DNA of 64,000 nucleotides from an uncultured Bryobacterales bacterium (GTDB taxonomy: Bacteria; Acidobacteriota; Terriglobia; Bryobacterales; UBA6623). Of this stretch, positions 1 through 8,759 are shown one piece after another. Each line of letters begins with the position of its first letter. Position 1 is the stretch's first letter. The stretch covers positions 1,188,471 to 1,252,470 of the forward strand of contig OX638379.1 of NCBI GenBank assembly GCA_951813605.1, written 5' to 3'. Below the pieces are notes generated by a model. That model saw nothing but the letters and a program-made list of their open reading frames with translations, searched no databases and was not told where the DNA came from. The translations under genes and the position numbers were made by a program.

Positions 1-646
1 CTCGGGGGCGGATTTTCTTTCCCTCCTCGTAAGTGCGGCCATGGTAGGAAATCCCCACTTCGTAGACCCTGGCGCCAGCTTTCGCAATCTTGGAAGTGAT
101 TTCAGGCTCGAATCCGAAGCGGTTTTCCTCCAGCACGATGGACTGCAACAACTTCCGTCGGAAGGCCTTGTAACACGACTCCATGTCGGTTAGATTCAAA
201 TCTGTGGCGAGGTTTGACAGCAGAGTCAGTAAGCGGTTGCCGATGTAGTGCCGGAAGTACAGGACGCGGTGCTCGCTAGAAGTCAGGAATCTCGACCCGT
301 ACACAGCGTCCGCCTTGCCCTGCAGCAGCGGGTTGAGCAGCTTCGCGTAATCCCCGGGGTCGTACTCGAGGTCGGCGTCTTGGACAATCACGAATTCACC
401 GGTCGCGCGCTCGAACCCGGTTCGCAGGGCCCGGCCCTTGCCTTGGTTTCGGTCGTGGCGCAGGACTGTCACATTGCTGTGCCGCTGCGAAATCTCGGTC
501 GCGATTTCCGCCGACCCGTCAGTCGAGCCGTCGTCAACGATCAAGATCTCCGTCTCGAGTGCAACCGCTTGGACCCGTTCTACGATTTCGCGCAGAGTGC
601 TCCCTTCGTTGTACACCGGGATCACGACCGAAAGTAATGCCGCCAC
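1..646 (-). CDS. family 2 glycosyltransferase (DPM1/polyprenyl-phosphate type), partial at window edge
   Basis: The frame reads leftward and runs off the window without a stop, so only the N-terminal ~215 residues are visible. It opens with the GT-A fold signature SVVIPVYNEGSTL, then ILIVDDGSTDGS (nucleotide-sugar binding Asp pair), a GKGRALRTG segment and the metal-binding VQDADLEYDP (DXD-like). Later residues (YGSRF, NRLLTLLSN, TDMESCYKAF, ENRFGFEPEIT) are typical of enzymes that transfer a sugar from a nucleotide donor to a polyprenyl phosphate at the inner membrane. No ATG precedes the conserved strand in frame; a GTG at 646 directly before AALLSVVIP is the best start, though no clear Shine-Dalgarno is seen. 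It is divergent from the cobA-hemD gene. The acceptor and sugar cannot be told from sequence. Confidence 0.88.
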   Translation of the reverse strand, partial: MAALLSVVIPVYNEGSTLREIVERVQAVALETEILIVDDGSTDGSAEIATEISQRHSNVTVLRHDRNQGKGRALRTGFERATGEFVIVQDADLEYDPGDYAKLLNPLLQGKADAVYGSRFLTSSEHRVLYFRHYIGNRLLTLLSNLATDLNLTDMESCYKAFRRKLLQSIVLEENRFGFEPEITSKIAKAGARVYEVGISYHGRTYEEGKKIRPR

Positions 647-799
647 GCCAGAGCAAGTGCTTGAGGGACCCCATGCGGCTGGTAACGAACGGGGCCCTAG
701 CTGCCAAGTATGCAACAGCTCGGCCGGGTCGTGCGGCGCTCCGTGAATTGATCGGCCAAACAAGGCTCGGATCGGGCGGTTCGCTTTCGGTTGCGTAAC

Positions 800-2344
800 A
801 TGGATTTGGTGCTTGATTCGCTCGAGACCGCCCCAGTGAGGCGCGGGACGGTCTACCTTGTCGGTGCCGGACCAGGCGACCCCGATCTGCTCACGCTGAG
901 GGCGCGCGAACTGCTCGAGCACGCCGACCTGATCCTCTACGACAACCTGACATCGCCCGAAGTACTGGCATTTGCCGGGCCGCATGCCGAACGGCGCTAC
1001 GTGGGCAAGAAGCGGGCGGTGCGCGTCCTCGAGCAAAGTGCGATCAACGCGTTGATGGTAGGCGCCGCGCGCAAAGGAAAGTCCGTTGTCCGGCTCAAGG
1101 GAGGAGATCCCTTTGTGTTCGGACGGGGGGGCGAAGAGGCTCAGGCGTTGGTCCGCGAGGGCGTGCCTTTCGAGGTGGTACCAGGGGTGACATCGGCGCT
1201 CGGTGCCGGTGCGTATGCCGGTATGCCACTTACCCACCGCGATTACACGCAATCCGTGACGCTGCTCACCGGGCACGATGTGAACCTGATCGACTGGAAG
1301 TCTCTCGCCGGCCGCCAGACGCTGATCGTGTTCATGGGGCTGATCTCGTTCCCCAAGATCGCTGACCGTCTGATCTCGGCGGGACTCGACGCGAACACGC
1401 CGGCCGCTGCGGTGCGCTGGGTGACCAGGGGCGACCAGACCGTCGTCACTGGCACCCTAGCGAGCCTTCCGTCCGCGATCCGCGACCGGGGCCTCAAGCC
1501 GCCGGCATTGGTTGTCATCGGTGAGATTGTCCGCTTGCGGCGTGAGATCGACTGGTTCGACAAGCTCCCGCTGCGGGGGCAGGAGGTCGTCGTCACCAGA
1601 GCCAGCGCACAGGCCGCCCCACTGTGCCGCCGACTGCGACGTCTGGGCGCGCGGGTTATGTCGATCCCCGTGATCGGCTTCGAGCCTCCATCCGAGTGGG
1701 GTCCGGCGGACAGGGCAATTCGCGACCTCCCCAGCTACGAGTGGCTTGTCTTCACCAGCGTCAATGGAGTCGACCGGTTCGTGGAGCGGCTCGACATGAG
1801 CAAGCGCGACCTCCGCGATCTCCCTCCGAGGATATGCGCTATCGGACCTGCCACTGCGGATCGCATCCGTGCGCTTCACCTGCATGTTGACCTCGTGCCT
1901 GAAGAATTCGTGGCGGAGTCGCTTGCTGCGTCGTTTCGCAACATTTCCCTGGAGGGACAAAGAGTGCTGATCCCGCGTGCTCAGGAGGCCAGAGAACTGC
2001 TGCCGATCCAGCTCGGAAGCATGGGTGCCGAGGTAGACGTGGTCCCCGTTTACCGCACGGTCCTTCCGGACAGCTCGCGCCAAATGGCGCTGGCGGCTTG
2101 GAGCAAGGGGAACCCGCCCGATTGGGTGACGGTCACCAGCTCGTCCACGGTTCGGAATCTGGCCCGCTTGCTTCCCATGGGCGATCTGCGGCGATCAAGA
2201 CTCGCCTCTATCGGCCCGGTTACATCGGCGACGGCAAGCGAGGTCGGATTGCATGTCGCGACGCAGGCCTCTGAGTACACCATAGAGGGCCTTGTTCAGG
2301 CGATGTGCGCGTTCGTAACCGCAGATCGAGCGCGAAACGGGTAG
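800..2344 (+). CDS. cobA-hemD: uroporphyrinogen-III C-methyltransferase / uroporphyrinogen-III synthase fusion (CobA-HemD)
   Basis: This bifunctional enzyme of tetrapyrrole synthesis is about 514 residues long. The N-terminal ~245 residues are an SAM-dependent uroporphyrinogen-III C-methyltransferase: VYLVGAGPGDPDLLTLRA at the start, VVRLKGGDPFVFGRGGEEA in the SAM pocket, and VPGVTSALGAGAYAGMPLTHR. This half makes precorrin-2 for siroheme and cobalamin. After a short linker (LPLRGQEVVVTRA) the C-terminal ~250 residues are a uroporphyrinogen-III synthase, with the paired-domain motifs WLVFTSVNGVDRF and TVTSSSTVRNL. A TTG at 791 is in frame, but the ATG at 800 is preferred. The unknown gene that follows starts 18 bp after the stop, so the two may be co-transcribed. 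The window also holds a B12-dependent methionine synthase, a use for the product. Confidence 0.95.
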   Translation: MDLVLDSLETAPVRRGTVYLVGAGPGDPDLLTLRARELLEHADLILYDNLTSPEVLAFAGPHAERRYVGKKRAVRVLEQSAINALMVGAARKGKSVVRLKGGDPFVFGRGGEEAQALVREGVPFEVVPGVTSALGAGAYAGMPLTHRDYTQSVTLLTGHDVNLIDWKSLAGRQTLIVFMGLISFPKIADRLISAGLDANTPAAAVRWVTRGDQTVVTGTLASLPSAIRDRGLKPPALVVIGEIVRLRREIDWFDKLPLRGQEVVVTRASAQAAPLCRRLRRLGARVMSIPVIGFEPPSEWGPADRAIRDLPSYEWLVFTSVNGVDRFVERLDMSKRDLRDLPPRICAIGPATADRIRALHLHVDLVPEEFVAESLAASFRNISLEGQRVLIPRAQEARELLPIQLGSMGAEVDVVPVYRTVLPDSSRQMALAAWSKGNPPDWVTVTSSSTVRNLARLLPMGDLRRSRLASIGPVTSATASEVGLHVATQASEYTIEGLVQAMCAFVTADRARNG

Positions 2345-2362
2345 TATTGGACTTAGGGACCG

Positions 2363-2851
2363 ATGCGGTACATGCAGGCAGGCGACCAGCAGCTAGTGTT
2401 GTTGGACCCAGATCACAGTACCCTTCGGCAACTCGTGCAGCAGGCAGGTTTCTCCTGCGAGATTGTCAAGGAGAGCCGCCGAGTGAGCCTCGAAGTGCGC
2501 GCACTTGAGTCGTCCGGCCCGTTGCTGCTTTTCGACGCCAGCGACCCCGCGAATCTAGGCTGGTTCTCGCGCTGCCAGTTCTATGTCGATTCCGTCTCCG
2601 GCGTCGTGCTGCAAACGCCGCTGATCGTGGCCAACTGCTTCGAAGGGGGCGAATTGGTGCGCGACCGGCTTCGCGTGTCCGTGGCGACGGAACTGCCCGC
2701 GGCATTTAGGCTTCCCGGAAGGCGAAGCTTGACCGAGCAGGTGGTCTACGCCCTCATTTACAATCTGCTGACCGCCTTGCAGGAGACTGGTGTGGCGCTT
2801 TGCGGCACGACTGGAATCCGCCCCCTGACCGGGACCAAACGCAAGCCCTGA
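2363..2851 (+). CDS. hypothetical protein downstream of cobA-hemD
   Basis: This 162-residue protein is not recognised. It starts at an ATG with a reasonable ribosome site (TTAGGGAC just upstream) and lies 18 bp after the cobA-hemD stop, so it is probably in the same transcript. It has no signal peptide, no membrane segment and no obvious catalytic motif. The composition is that of a soluble alpha/beta protein, with phrases such as GPLLLFDASDPANLGWFSRCQF and a C-terminal helix rich in Leu (VVYALIYNLLTALQE). It ends ten bases before the stop of the convergent sulfatase gene. Function cannot be assigned; a role in tetrapyrrole metabolism is only suggested by position. Confidence 0.7.
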   Translation: MRYMQAGDQQLVLLDPDHSTLRQLVQQAGFSCEIVKESRRVSLEVRALESSGPLLLFDASDPANLGWFSRCQFYVDSVSGVVLQTPLIVANCFEGGELVRDRLRVSVATELPAAFRLPGRRSLTEQVVYALIYNLLTALQETGVALCGTTGIRPLTGTKRKP

Positions 2852-2860
2852 GCGGGACGC

Positions 2861-4303
2861 TCACCAACGCCACCAAGAGCTCAGCTTCTTCTCCAGGCTC
2901 CTTCGGACCGCGGCGTGCCGGGAAGAGCCCGCGAGATTCACCCGTTCCCTAGGAGTTGAGTCAGCAATTGAATACAACTCGGCAGGCTCGGTCTCGTTCA
3001 GGATTAGCTTCCATTCACTCGTCCGCACCATCTTGGTGCGATGCATCGGTCTCATTGTCGGCCGCAGCACCCGTGTGTGCCGAGGGATGCCATCCTCGTC
3101 CTCCGGAGCCAGGTCGGGAGGCAGGACATCGGGCGCCAAATCACCGTAAGCCGCAGACGTATAGATCTCTTCGCGGTCCTCGCCGCCGCCCAGCAATGTC
3201 TGGACCAGGGATGTGCCGGAAGCCTCCTCCACCCGCGTTCCACCCGTAAGCTCGGCAAGCGTCGGGAACAGGTCGTTCGATAGCGCGAGGGCATCGGTTC
3301 GAGTGCCGGCGGCGATTCGGCCTGGCGCCCACCAAAGCAGAGGGACGTGCAAGAGCGAGTCGTACAAGAACATTCCCTTCCGTACCATGCCGTAATCTCC
3401 CATGAAATCGCCGTGGTCTGCCGTCAGCACCACGACTGTGTTCTCGGCCAGCCCCCGGTTCTCGAGAGCCCGCAGAAGACGCCCGAGGGGCTGGTCCACA
3501 CCCCACTCGACTTGCGCGTAGTAGTAGCGCATTGTCTCGGTCAGATCCTCCCGATCCAGCTCGCTGAAACCCATAGCCCGCGCGTAGCGCTCAAGGCGAC
3601 CGCAGAGGGCTGCTGGATCGGTGCGATCCGGCAGGACCATATCGCCAGAGTCGTACCGAGCGGCGTACCGCGCTGGAGCCATGTACGGCGGGTGAGGGTC
3701 GAAGTAGCTCACGTGGAGAAAAAACGGATCGTCCCCCGCTTGGTTCAGAAACTTGATCGCCGACTGCGTGTTGATGTGCGGATAGCAGTCCTCCTCAGGC
3801 CAGTAGACGGCCGAATGCCAGTGTGGCGGAACGTACCCGTTGTACGCACGAAACGCCTCTCGGCTTCGGATGTCTGTGTAGTCGATCTCGCTCAGGGCCG
3901 CTTTGTCGTAGGTATGGTTCTTGCCGACCCAAGCGGTGCGGTAACCGCGTTTAGCAAAGTATTCCAGCATCGAGCCTTGCCACCGAAGCACGTCCCCATC
4001 GTTGTTCGTCAGCGAGCCGTGCTCGTGCGGATGACGGCCCGAGAAGCAGGACTTGCGAGTAGGGACGCAGACAGGGCCGCTCGCGAATCCGTTGCGGAAT
4101 AGCAGGCCCTCCCGCGCCATGCGGTCTAGGTTAGGGGTTCGGACGTTGGGATGTCCGACCGCGCCGATGCAATCCCCGCGCATCTGGTCGACCGTGACAA
4201 ACAGGACGTTGGGTGGCGCGTCGCCCGCTCGGGTAGCGTGAAATGCGGCCGTGCCTGCCGACAAAAGCGCAGTTTTCGCGAAGGTCCGCCGCGTGTAGCT
4301 CAT
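2861..4303 (-). CDS. sulfatase (alkaline phosphatase superfamily), Tat signal
   Basis: This is a 480-residue sulfatase that hydrolyses sulfate esters, probably of a polysaccharide, outside the cytoplasm. The start at 4303 gives MSYTRRTFAKTALLSAG, a twin-arginine-like signal peptide. Mature-domain motifs follow: NVLFVTVDQMRGD (metal-binding Asp), the formylglycine site CVPTR (Cys79, C-x-P-x-R with Thr in place of the usual Ser), SGRHPHEHG, HVSYFDPHPPY, and TADHGDFMGDYGM with the C-terminal metal ligands. The length fits the choline-sulfatase/N-sulfoglucosamine sulfohydrolase-like group. The gene is convergent with the unknown gene after cobA-hemD and divergent from the mono-haem protein gene, with only ~25 bp between the starts. 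The Tat genes tatA/tatC later in the window could export it. No anaerobic maturase gene is visible here. Confidence 0.92.
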   Translation of the reverse strand: MSYTRRTFAKTALLSAGTAAFHATRAGDAPPNVLFVTVDQMRGDCIGAVGHPNVRTPNLDRMAREGLLFRNGFASGPVCVPTRKSCFSGRHPHEHGSLTNNDGDVLRWQGSMLEYFAKRGYRTAWVGKNHTYDKAALSEIDYTDIRSREAFRAYNGYVPPHWHSAVYWPEEDCYPHINTQSAIKFLNQAGDDPFFLHVSYFDPHPPYMAPARYAARYDSGDMVLPDRTDPAALCGRLERYARAMGFSELDREDLTETMRYYYAQVEWGVDQPLGRLLRALENRGLAENTVVVLTADHGDFMGDYGMVRKGMFLYDSLLHVPLLWWAPGRIAAGTRTDALALSNDLFPTLAELTGGTRVEEASGTSLVQTLLGGGEDREEIYTSAAYGDLAPDVLPPDLAPEDEDGIPRHTRVLRPTMRPMHRTKMVRTSEWKLILNETEPAELYSIADSTPRERVNLAGSSRHAAVRRSLEKKLSSWWRW

Positions 4304-4327
4304 AGCGGGGCTAGTATCGCAAACGGA

Positions 4328-5563
4328 GTGTCGGCTATTTTGGGAGGTATCGGAGCCAGCCCGCCAATTGTCGCGATCTTGTTCGCCGCCTCCACGGCGG
4401 CAATCGGCGCAGCCGACCCGGTCGCTGACCTCGACCGGAGATTGGCCGCGGGCGAGCTCCACCTGCGCTTTGACGCACGATGGGGTTACCTGCCCAGCCT
4501 GCTGCGCGAATTGGACATCCCGGTCTCGTCGCAGTTGCTGGTGTTCTCCAAGACTAGCGCGCAGTTTCGCTTGATCACGCCGCGGAATCCACGGGCCATT
4601 TACTTCAACGACGAGACCTATGTGGGATGGGTGCCGGGGGCACCGCTTCTGGAAATCTCAACTGCCACGCCAGCGGGAGGGGCTGCGTTCTACACGCTGG
4701 CTCAGCGGCCCGCATCCCCGCCAAGGCTGGTGCCTGACGACGGCTCTTGCCTGCAGTGTCACGAAAGTCACCGCACTCTCGGAGTCCCGGGGCATCTGAC
4801 ACGCTCAGTCTATCCGGCGCCGGACGGACTGCCTCATTTTCGACACGGCACCGTCAACGTCGACCATGCTACCGACGTGTCCAAACGATGGGGAGGGTGG
4901 TTTGTCACCGGACGGGTCGATATGGTTCACCGCGGCAACGCTATCGGCCCCGACGGTCGATTCGATGCTTTTGCATTGGGTTCCTTGTCGAGACCGCCGT
5001 CGCAATTCTTCGATGCCACCAAGTACTTGACGCCTCATAGCGATGTCGTCGCGCATCTGGTCCTAGGCCACCAGACCCGAGTCCACAACGCGATTGGAAA
5101 GGCCTCCATCGAGGCGCGCGCAGCGATCGCATACCAAGAGGAGATGGAACGGCTCTTCGGCGAGGCGACCGAATCCGTGAGAGCGTCTGTCGAACGGCGA
5201 ATCAAGAGGCCTGCCGAGGAATTGGTGCGGGACCTGCTGATGTCGGGCGCAGCTCCGCTACACGGCGTTACAGGCGGAGGCTCGGGCTTCACAGATGAAT
5301 TCCAGAGCCGCGGCGCCCGCGACGCCTTGGGCCGCTCGTTGAGGGACTTGGATCTGGGATCGCGGCTCTTCCGCTACCCGTGCAGTTACCTGATCGGCTC
5401 TCGCGCTTTCGCGCGCCTACCGGCTCGTGTACGGAACTACGTCAACAGACGCATCGCGGAAATACTGGCGGGCCTCGATACCTCAGGCGCGTTCGATCAT
5501 CTGGATACTGGCGATAGGCGATCCCTGTCCGAGCTGCTGTCGACGCGTCTCTCGCTTCGGTAG
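4328..5563 (+). CDS. secreted mono-haem c-type cytochrome-like protein
   Basis: This is a protein of about 411 residues with an export signal (hydrophobic VAILFAASTAAIGAADP) and one haem-attachment site, CLQCHESH (CxxCH), about 140 residues in. The region before the haem site (DARWGYLPSLLRELDIPVSSQLLVFSK, then FNDETYVGWVPGAPLLEIS) resembles a family of uncharacterised cytochrome-domain proteins that I know from planctomycete and acidobacterial genomes. The C-terminal ~200 residues are helical, with no second haem. The start is uncertain: the frame is open further upstream but would overlap the sulfatase gene, so the GTG at 4328, just before the signal peptide, is chosen. A role in periplasmic electron transfer is inference from the single CxxCH. 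Confidence 0.78.
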   Translation: MSAILGGIGASPPIVAILFAASTAAIGAADPVADLDRRLAAGELHLRFDARWGYLPSLLRELDIPVSSQLLVFSKTSAQFRLITPRNPRAIYFNDETYVGWVPGAPLLEISTATPAGGAAFYTLAQRPASPPRLVPDDGSCLQCHESHRTLGVPGHLTRSVYPAPDGLPHFRHGTVNVDHATDVSKRWGGWFVTGRVDMVHRGNAIGPDGRFDAFALGSLSRPPSQFFDATKYLTPHSDVVAHLVLGHQTRVHNAIGKASIEARAAIAYQEEMERLFGEATESVRASVERRIKRPAEELVRDLLMSGAAPLHGVTGGGSGFTDEFQSRGARDALGRSLRDLDLGSRLFRYPCSYLIGSRAFARLPARVRNYVNRRIAEILAGLDTSGAFDHLDTGDRRSLSELLSTRLSLR

Positions 5564-5588
5564 TTCGCCGGACAACTGCCCGCAAAAT

Positions 5589-5605
5589 CCGCCGGCCGTC
5601 GGCGG
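5589..5605. terminator. short GC-rich hairpin after the mono-haem gene
   Basis: CCGCCG and CGGCGG are perfect inverted arms around a 5-base loop, 26 bp after the stop of the upstream gene. The downstream bases (CTAATTATCTTT) are AT-rich but not a clean T tract, so a terminator role is only possible. Confidence 0.35.
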
Positions 5606-5758
5606 CGCTAATTATCTTTCGGGAGATTGATTAAGCAATACGCACCGCCGACGCGAGTTCCCCATTGTTTCCCAAGCATTGACTGGACGGTTCCTGCACC
5701 TCAGTGCAGGCTGTGATTCATTCGCGGGCCCACCCTCCCGAAATGCGCTGGAAATTCC

Positions 5759-6046
5759 ATGGAAGCCTCCTGTGTCTCAGTTACTGGCGAGCTCGCCTTG
5801 ATACTGGAACAGCCCTACGGCTTTTCCTGGAACCGGATTGCGCCGATATTGGAAGAGTTGGTAGCGACCGAGGGTCTCGCAATTGAGGGCGCTGACGATG
5901 TCGCCCGTGCCGCCTTTCGATACGGGGCGGCTGGCGCCGGATTCTCCAAGCTGATGGTCTTGGCAGCGTCGGAACGGTCCGGAGCCCATCCTCTGCATAC
6001 CTTCGATAGGAAGGAAGCACGGCTTGAAGGTGTGTCGCTGCTCTAA
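5759..6046 (+). pseudogene. VapC-like PIN-domain toxin remnant
   Basis: The 95 codons encode the C-terminal two thirds of a type II PIN-domain ribonuclease. Recognisable blocks are the TEGLAIEGADDVARAAFRYG helix and the terminal HTFDRKEARLEGVSLL, which closely match VapC C-termini. The N-terminal strand with the first catalytic Asp (normally MxxLDTNxLVR) is absent. The third acidic site, normally GADFADCLIA, reads GAGFSKLMVLA, so a catalytic Asp is lost. No antitoxin gene precedes it. It is therefore a degraded fragment, not a working toxin. Confidence 0.72.
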
Positions 6047-6237
6047 GCCCGGCCAACGCGTTCGTACATGTCGAATGGCCACACACCGCGATTTCATCGG
6101 AGCGTGCCCTTCTGCTGGAGAGCGCGGAGTGGTCCACCGCCGGGTTCCGCCTGCGCCGGCAAACTATGTGCAATCTGCTCCAAGCACGCGGAACTGAAGA
6201 CGTTATGAATCCAATGGATCAAACACTGGAACGGTCT

Positions 6238-6411
6238 TTATCTGAGCTGGACTCCGGCCCTGACGCCAAGCCAGCTGTGCTCGAACAGCTCCGCTACGCT
6301 CTCGTGGACCCTCCGTTTCCACTGGCTCACCTGGTTCGGATGCACCGCGTGCCGCGCCGCTAGCTGTTGCACCGTCCTGAGCTCCCACAGCGCCTTTATG
6401 GTGGGGAGAGT
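6238..6411 (-). pseudogene. IS3-family transposase OrfA remnant
   Basis: The leftward frame contains a core (LRTVQQLAARHAVHPNQVSQW then KRRVHESVAELFE) that is the helix-turn-helix of IS3-family OrfA proteins. The flanking residues do not match, there is no OrfB reading frame with the DDE domain beside it, and no intact ends are seen. It is a broken piece of an insertion sequence. A second OrfA N-terminus from a similar element lies at 7440 on the other strand. Confidence 0.72.
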
Positions 6412-6543
6412 GAGCCGGGAAGGTATCCCGCCGAGCGACTGGGCAGGACTTTTTCCCAGCCTTCCAGACGTACCCGACCCTCGGGAGATAGGCAGACGCA
6501 CAATTCATTGCGTCCTGTTAAAGACGGAGCACGTCGTGGTCAC

Positions 6544-6951
6544 CTACGAACGCAGATTAAGCTGCCATGAGACACCGTATTTGTCCGAAACCCAACCGAA
6601 CTTCTCGCTAAATCCGTAATTGTCGAGCGGCATAAGTACCTGCCCGCCATCGGATAAGGCTTGATAGGTTGATTCGACTTCTTCCAATTGCGCACATTCC
6701 ACAAACAGAGATACGGACGGAGTAAACGTGAATTGATGATTGAGAGCACTGTCCATCGCCATGAACTCTACGCCATTGAGGGTGAACCTTGCTACTCTTA
6801 CCGAGCCTGCGGGCTCACTCTCGCCTGCTCCGTACCGTTCGATATGCAGGATTCTTGAATTGTCGAACAGCGAAGTGTAGAAGGTGATCGCTTCTTCGGC
6901 TTTTCCTGCTTGATCGCCGACGAACATCAAGAATGTTTTGATGGATTTCAT
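6544..6951 (-). CDS. VOC/PhnB-like glyoxalase-fold protein
   Basis: This is an intact 135-residue protein of the PhnB branch of the vicinal-oxygen-chelate superfamily (often annotated 3-demethylubiquinone-9 3-methyltransferase-like). Diagnostic segments are KTFLMFVGDQAGKAEEAITFY at the N-terminus, RVARFTLNGVEFMAMD in the middle, and the C-terminal LMPLDNYGFSEKFGWVSDKYG followed by SWQLN. Members bind a metal between two beta-alpha-beta-beta-beta units; the substrate is rarely known. The gene is less GC-rich than most of the window and sits alone among transposon fragments, which suggests recent acquisition. The start ATG at 6951 is well placed. Confidence 0.88.
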   Translation of the reverse strand: MKSIKTFLMFVGDQAGKAEEAITFYTSLFDNSRILHIERYGAGESEPAGSVRVARFTLNGVEFMAMDSALNHQFTFTPSVSLFVECAQLEEVESTYQALSDGGQVLMPLDNYGFSEKFGWVSDKYGVSWQLNLRS

Positions 6952-7164
6952 CCTATTTCCAAATTCTAGTGTACCTACTCGAACGGTTGTCGTCCTCTTG
7001 CGGACTTTTGGGAGTCAAGAAGCGTCACTTCAATTTCCCAATTGGGTTTGCGAGCACAGGCGCGGTCTATGCCCGGTCGATGCGAACTTGCTCGCTCAGC
7101 CCGACGTCGTCCAGAATCTTCTGCAGCTCGGTCTCCATGTTCTGTGCAAACCGCAAGCTGCCAC

Positions 7165-7380
7165 TCACGGAGAACTCGATGCCGACACGGTCTCGGCCCG
7201 GGCATTGATGCGGAGCGTGCTCAGCCGGCTGTCTTTGGAGCAGGCGGGCACAAGCCCCCAGCGGAGCCGGGCCATGGCGCGGTTCCCGTTCTCCTCAAGC
7301 CGGAAGGCTGCGAAGTCCTGCGCCGGTGCGCCGTTGTAGCGGGGTTTCAGATTCAGCGGTAGCGGCGATCCCTGAGGTGG
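7165..7380 (-). pseudogene. SRAP/YedK-like (SOS response-associated peptidase) remnant
   Basis: Read leftward, the frame gives PRYNGAPAQDFAAFRL, then LRWGLVPACSKDS and LRINARAETV, which are the conserved blocks of YedK/HMCES proteins that cross-link to abasic sites in single-stranded DNA. The N-terminal MCGR with the catalytic Cys2 is missing, and a stop follows INARAETVSASSSP, so the C-terminal half is absent too. It is a clear internal fragment of an SRAP gene. The upstream part overlaps an IS3 OrfA start on the opposite strand. Confidence 0.75.
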
Positions 7381-7439
7381 TCCCAGATTCTTAGACAGTG
7401 CGTTAAGGTGTGTTTCGTCGAGGGATACGGAGAACGACG

Positions 7440-7499
7440 ATGGCGAAGAGACGGCTCACAGAGGCGTTCAAGGCGCGTCCGGCGCTGCGGGAGGGCTAG
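7440..7499 (+). pseudogene. IS3-family OrfA N-terminal scrap
   Basis: A 19-codon frame, MAKRRLTEAFKARPALREG then stop, matches the N-terminus of IS3 OrfA proteins (typically M-x-K-R-R-x-T-x-E-F-K-A-x-V-A-L-E-A-L). A small deletion between ARP and ALREG explains the loss of the rest. It is too short to function. Confidence 0.5.
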
Positions 7500-7563
7500 A
7501 CAGAGGTGTGAGCGTAACATCGGATGGAGACGGTTCCAGTGCATCCATTTGCAGTCGAAAGAT

Positions 7564-8349
7564 ATGAAGAATTTGAGAACTTACGGGCCGGCACCGTTTT
7601 CTATAGCTATCATCCACGGAGGTCCAGGTGGCGCCGGAGAAGTCGCACCGATAGCACGCGAGCTTTCAGCCAATGTGGGTGTATTGGAGCCACTGCAAAC
7701 AGCGACGTCGTTAATAGGCCAGATTGAGGAGTTGCGATCCGTCTTGGAGCGGAGAGGGAATCCGCCCGTTGTTCTAGTGGGCTTTTCTTGGGGTGCGTGG
7801 CTCAGTTATCTGCTTGCGGCCAAGCGTCCGAAACTAGTCAAAAAGCTGATTCTGGTCAGCAGCGGCCCCTTTGAAGAGCGCTACGCCAGTATTGTCTGGG
7901 ACACCCGTATGGTTCGACTCAGTGAAGAGGACCAGACCGAAGTCCAATTACTCTCGGTGGTGTTGAACGATGTCGATAGAGGAGATAAAGACCAAGCGTT
8001 GCTGCGCCTTTGTGCCCTACTGGCCCAGGCCGATGCCTATGATGCACTACCCAGTGACTTTGAATCCATCGATTTTCGGGCGGATATTTATGCAGGTGTG
8101 TGGCCTGTCGCCGCACAGCTACGCAAGAGTGGTGAGTTGCTTCGGTTTGGCGAAAGCATCACGTGCCCGGTGGTGGCAATTCATGGGGACTACGATCCCC
8201 ATCCAGCGTCGGGCGTCCAGAAGCCTCTTTCAGGCGTCTTGCATGATTTCCGTTTCATGCTAGTCGAGAAATGTGGCCATAGGCCCTGGCTCGAACGGAA
8301 GGCAATGGACGCTTCTTACCAAACGCTGAGAAGAGAGGTTTGCTCTTAG
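7564..8349 (+). CDS. alpha/beta hydrolase
   Basis: This 261-residue enzyme has the complete alpha/beta-hydrolase machinery. It shows the oxyanion loop IIHGGPGGAGEV, the nucleophile elbow VGFSWGAWLSY (G-x-S-x-G), an acidic residue in VAIHGDYDPHPASG, and the catalytic His in EKCGHRPWLERKA. The open frame extends upstream to 7408, but the upstream part is IS debris. The ATG at 7564 (MKNLRTYGP) is placed right before the fold and is chosen. The HGGPGG motif is like that of proline iminopeptidases, yet the length and cap region (rich in VVLNDVDRGDKDQALLRL) do not fix a substrate. The gene stands alone between transposon fragments, and its lower GC suggests it came with them. Confidence 0.85.
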   Translation: MKNLRTYGPAPFSIAIIHGGPGGAGEVAPIARELSANVGVLEPLQTATSLIGQIEELRSVLERRGNPPVVLVGFSWGAWLSYLLAAKRPKLVKKLILVSSGPFEERYASIVWDTRMVRLSEEDQTEVQLLSVVLNDVDRGDKDQALLRLCALLAQADAYDALPSDFESIDFRADIYAGVWPVAAQLRKSGELLRFGESITCPVVAIHGDYDPHPASGVQKPLSGVLHDFRFMLVEKCGHRPWLERKAMDASYQTLRREVCS

Positions 8350-8399
8350 CATTAGTAGCGTCCTAACCAGATGGCTGCAAGCCATTCGGCGCTTGCCCG

Positions 8400-8609
8400 T
8401 TAGCAGCCCACACTCGCGAGTTCGCGCGCCGCCATTGTGCCTAACAAGAACGGAGTGGCCAGGGCGGCAGCCAGGCAGGCCCGCGGGGAGGGCTGGCCGG
8501 AGAGTTCGACTTGCTGGAACCAGCGCAGATAGCTCTCCAGATAATTGCTGGCGACGCCGCGAAACGGTCGTAGGAAGCTCTTGAACTGGCTGTGGAACTT
8601 CCGCAGCCT
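8400..8609 (-). pseudogene. transposase C-terminal remnant (IS1595-like)
   Basis: The leftward frame contains RLRKFHSQFKSFLRPFRGVAS followed by NYLESYLRWFQ. This resembles the C-terminus of IS1595/ISXO2-type DDE transposases, where a His-Ser pair is followed by a short F-x-G-V-A-x-x-Y-L-x-x-Y-L-x-W motif. Nothing upstream keeps the frame as a transposase, so only the last ~70 codons remain. The family assignment is from pattern recall and is tentative. Confidence 0.45.
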
Positions 8610-8759
8610 GCTGGGCGAGACGCGGCCGCAGAAGCGCAACCGCGTGCGCTTCCGCGTGCCCGGCGGGAATTCCCGGCCGGAGGTCTGGATGCATGCCTCT
8701 CCGAGCCCGCTGCAGCAGCGCGGGCTAGACTTGCTGGAGGTGGGGCTCAACCCCTGACC

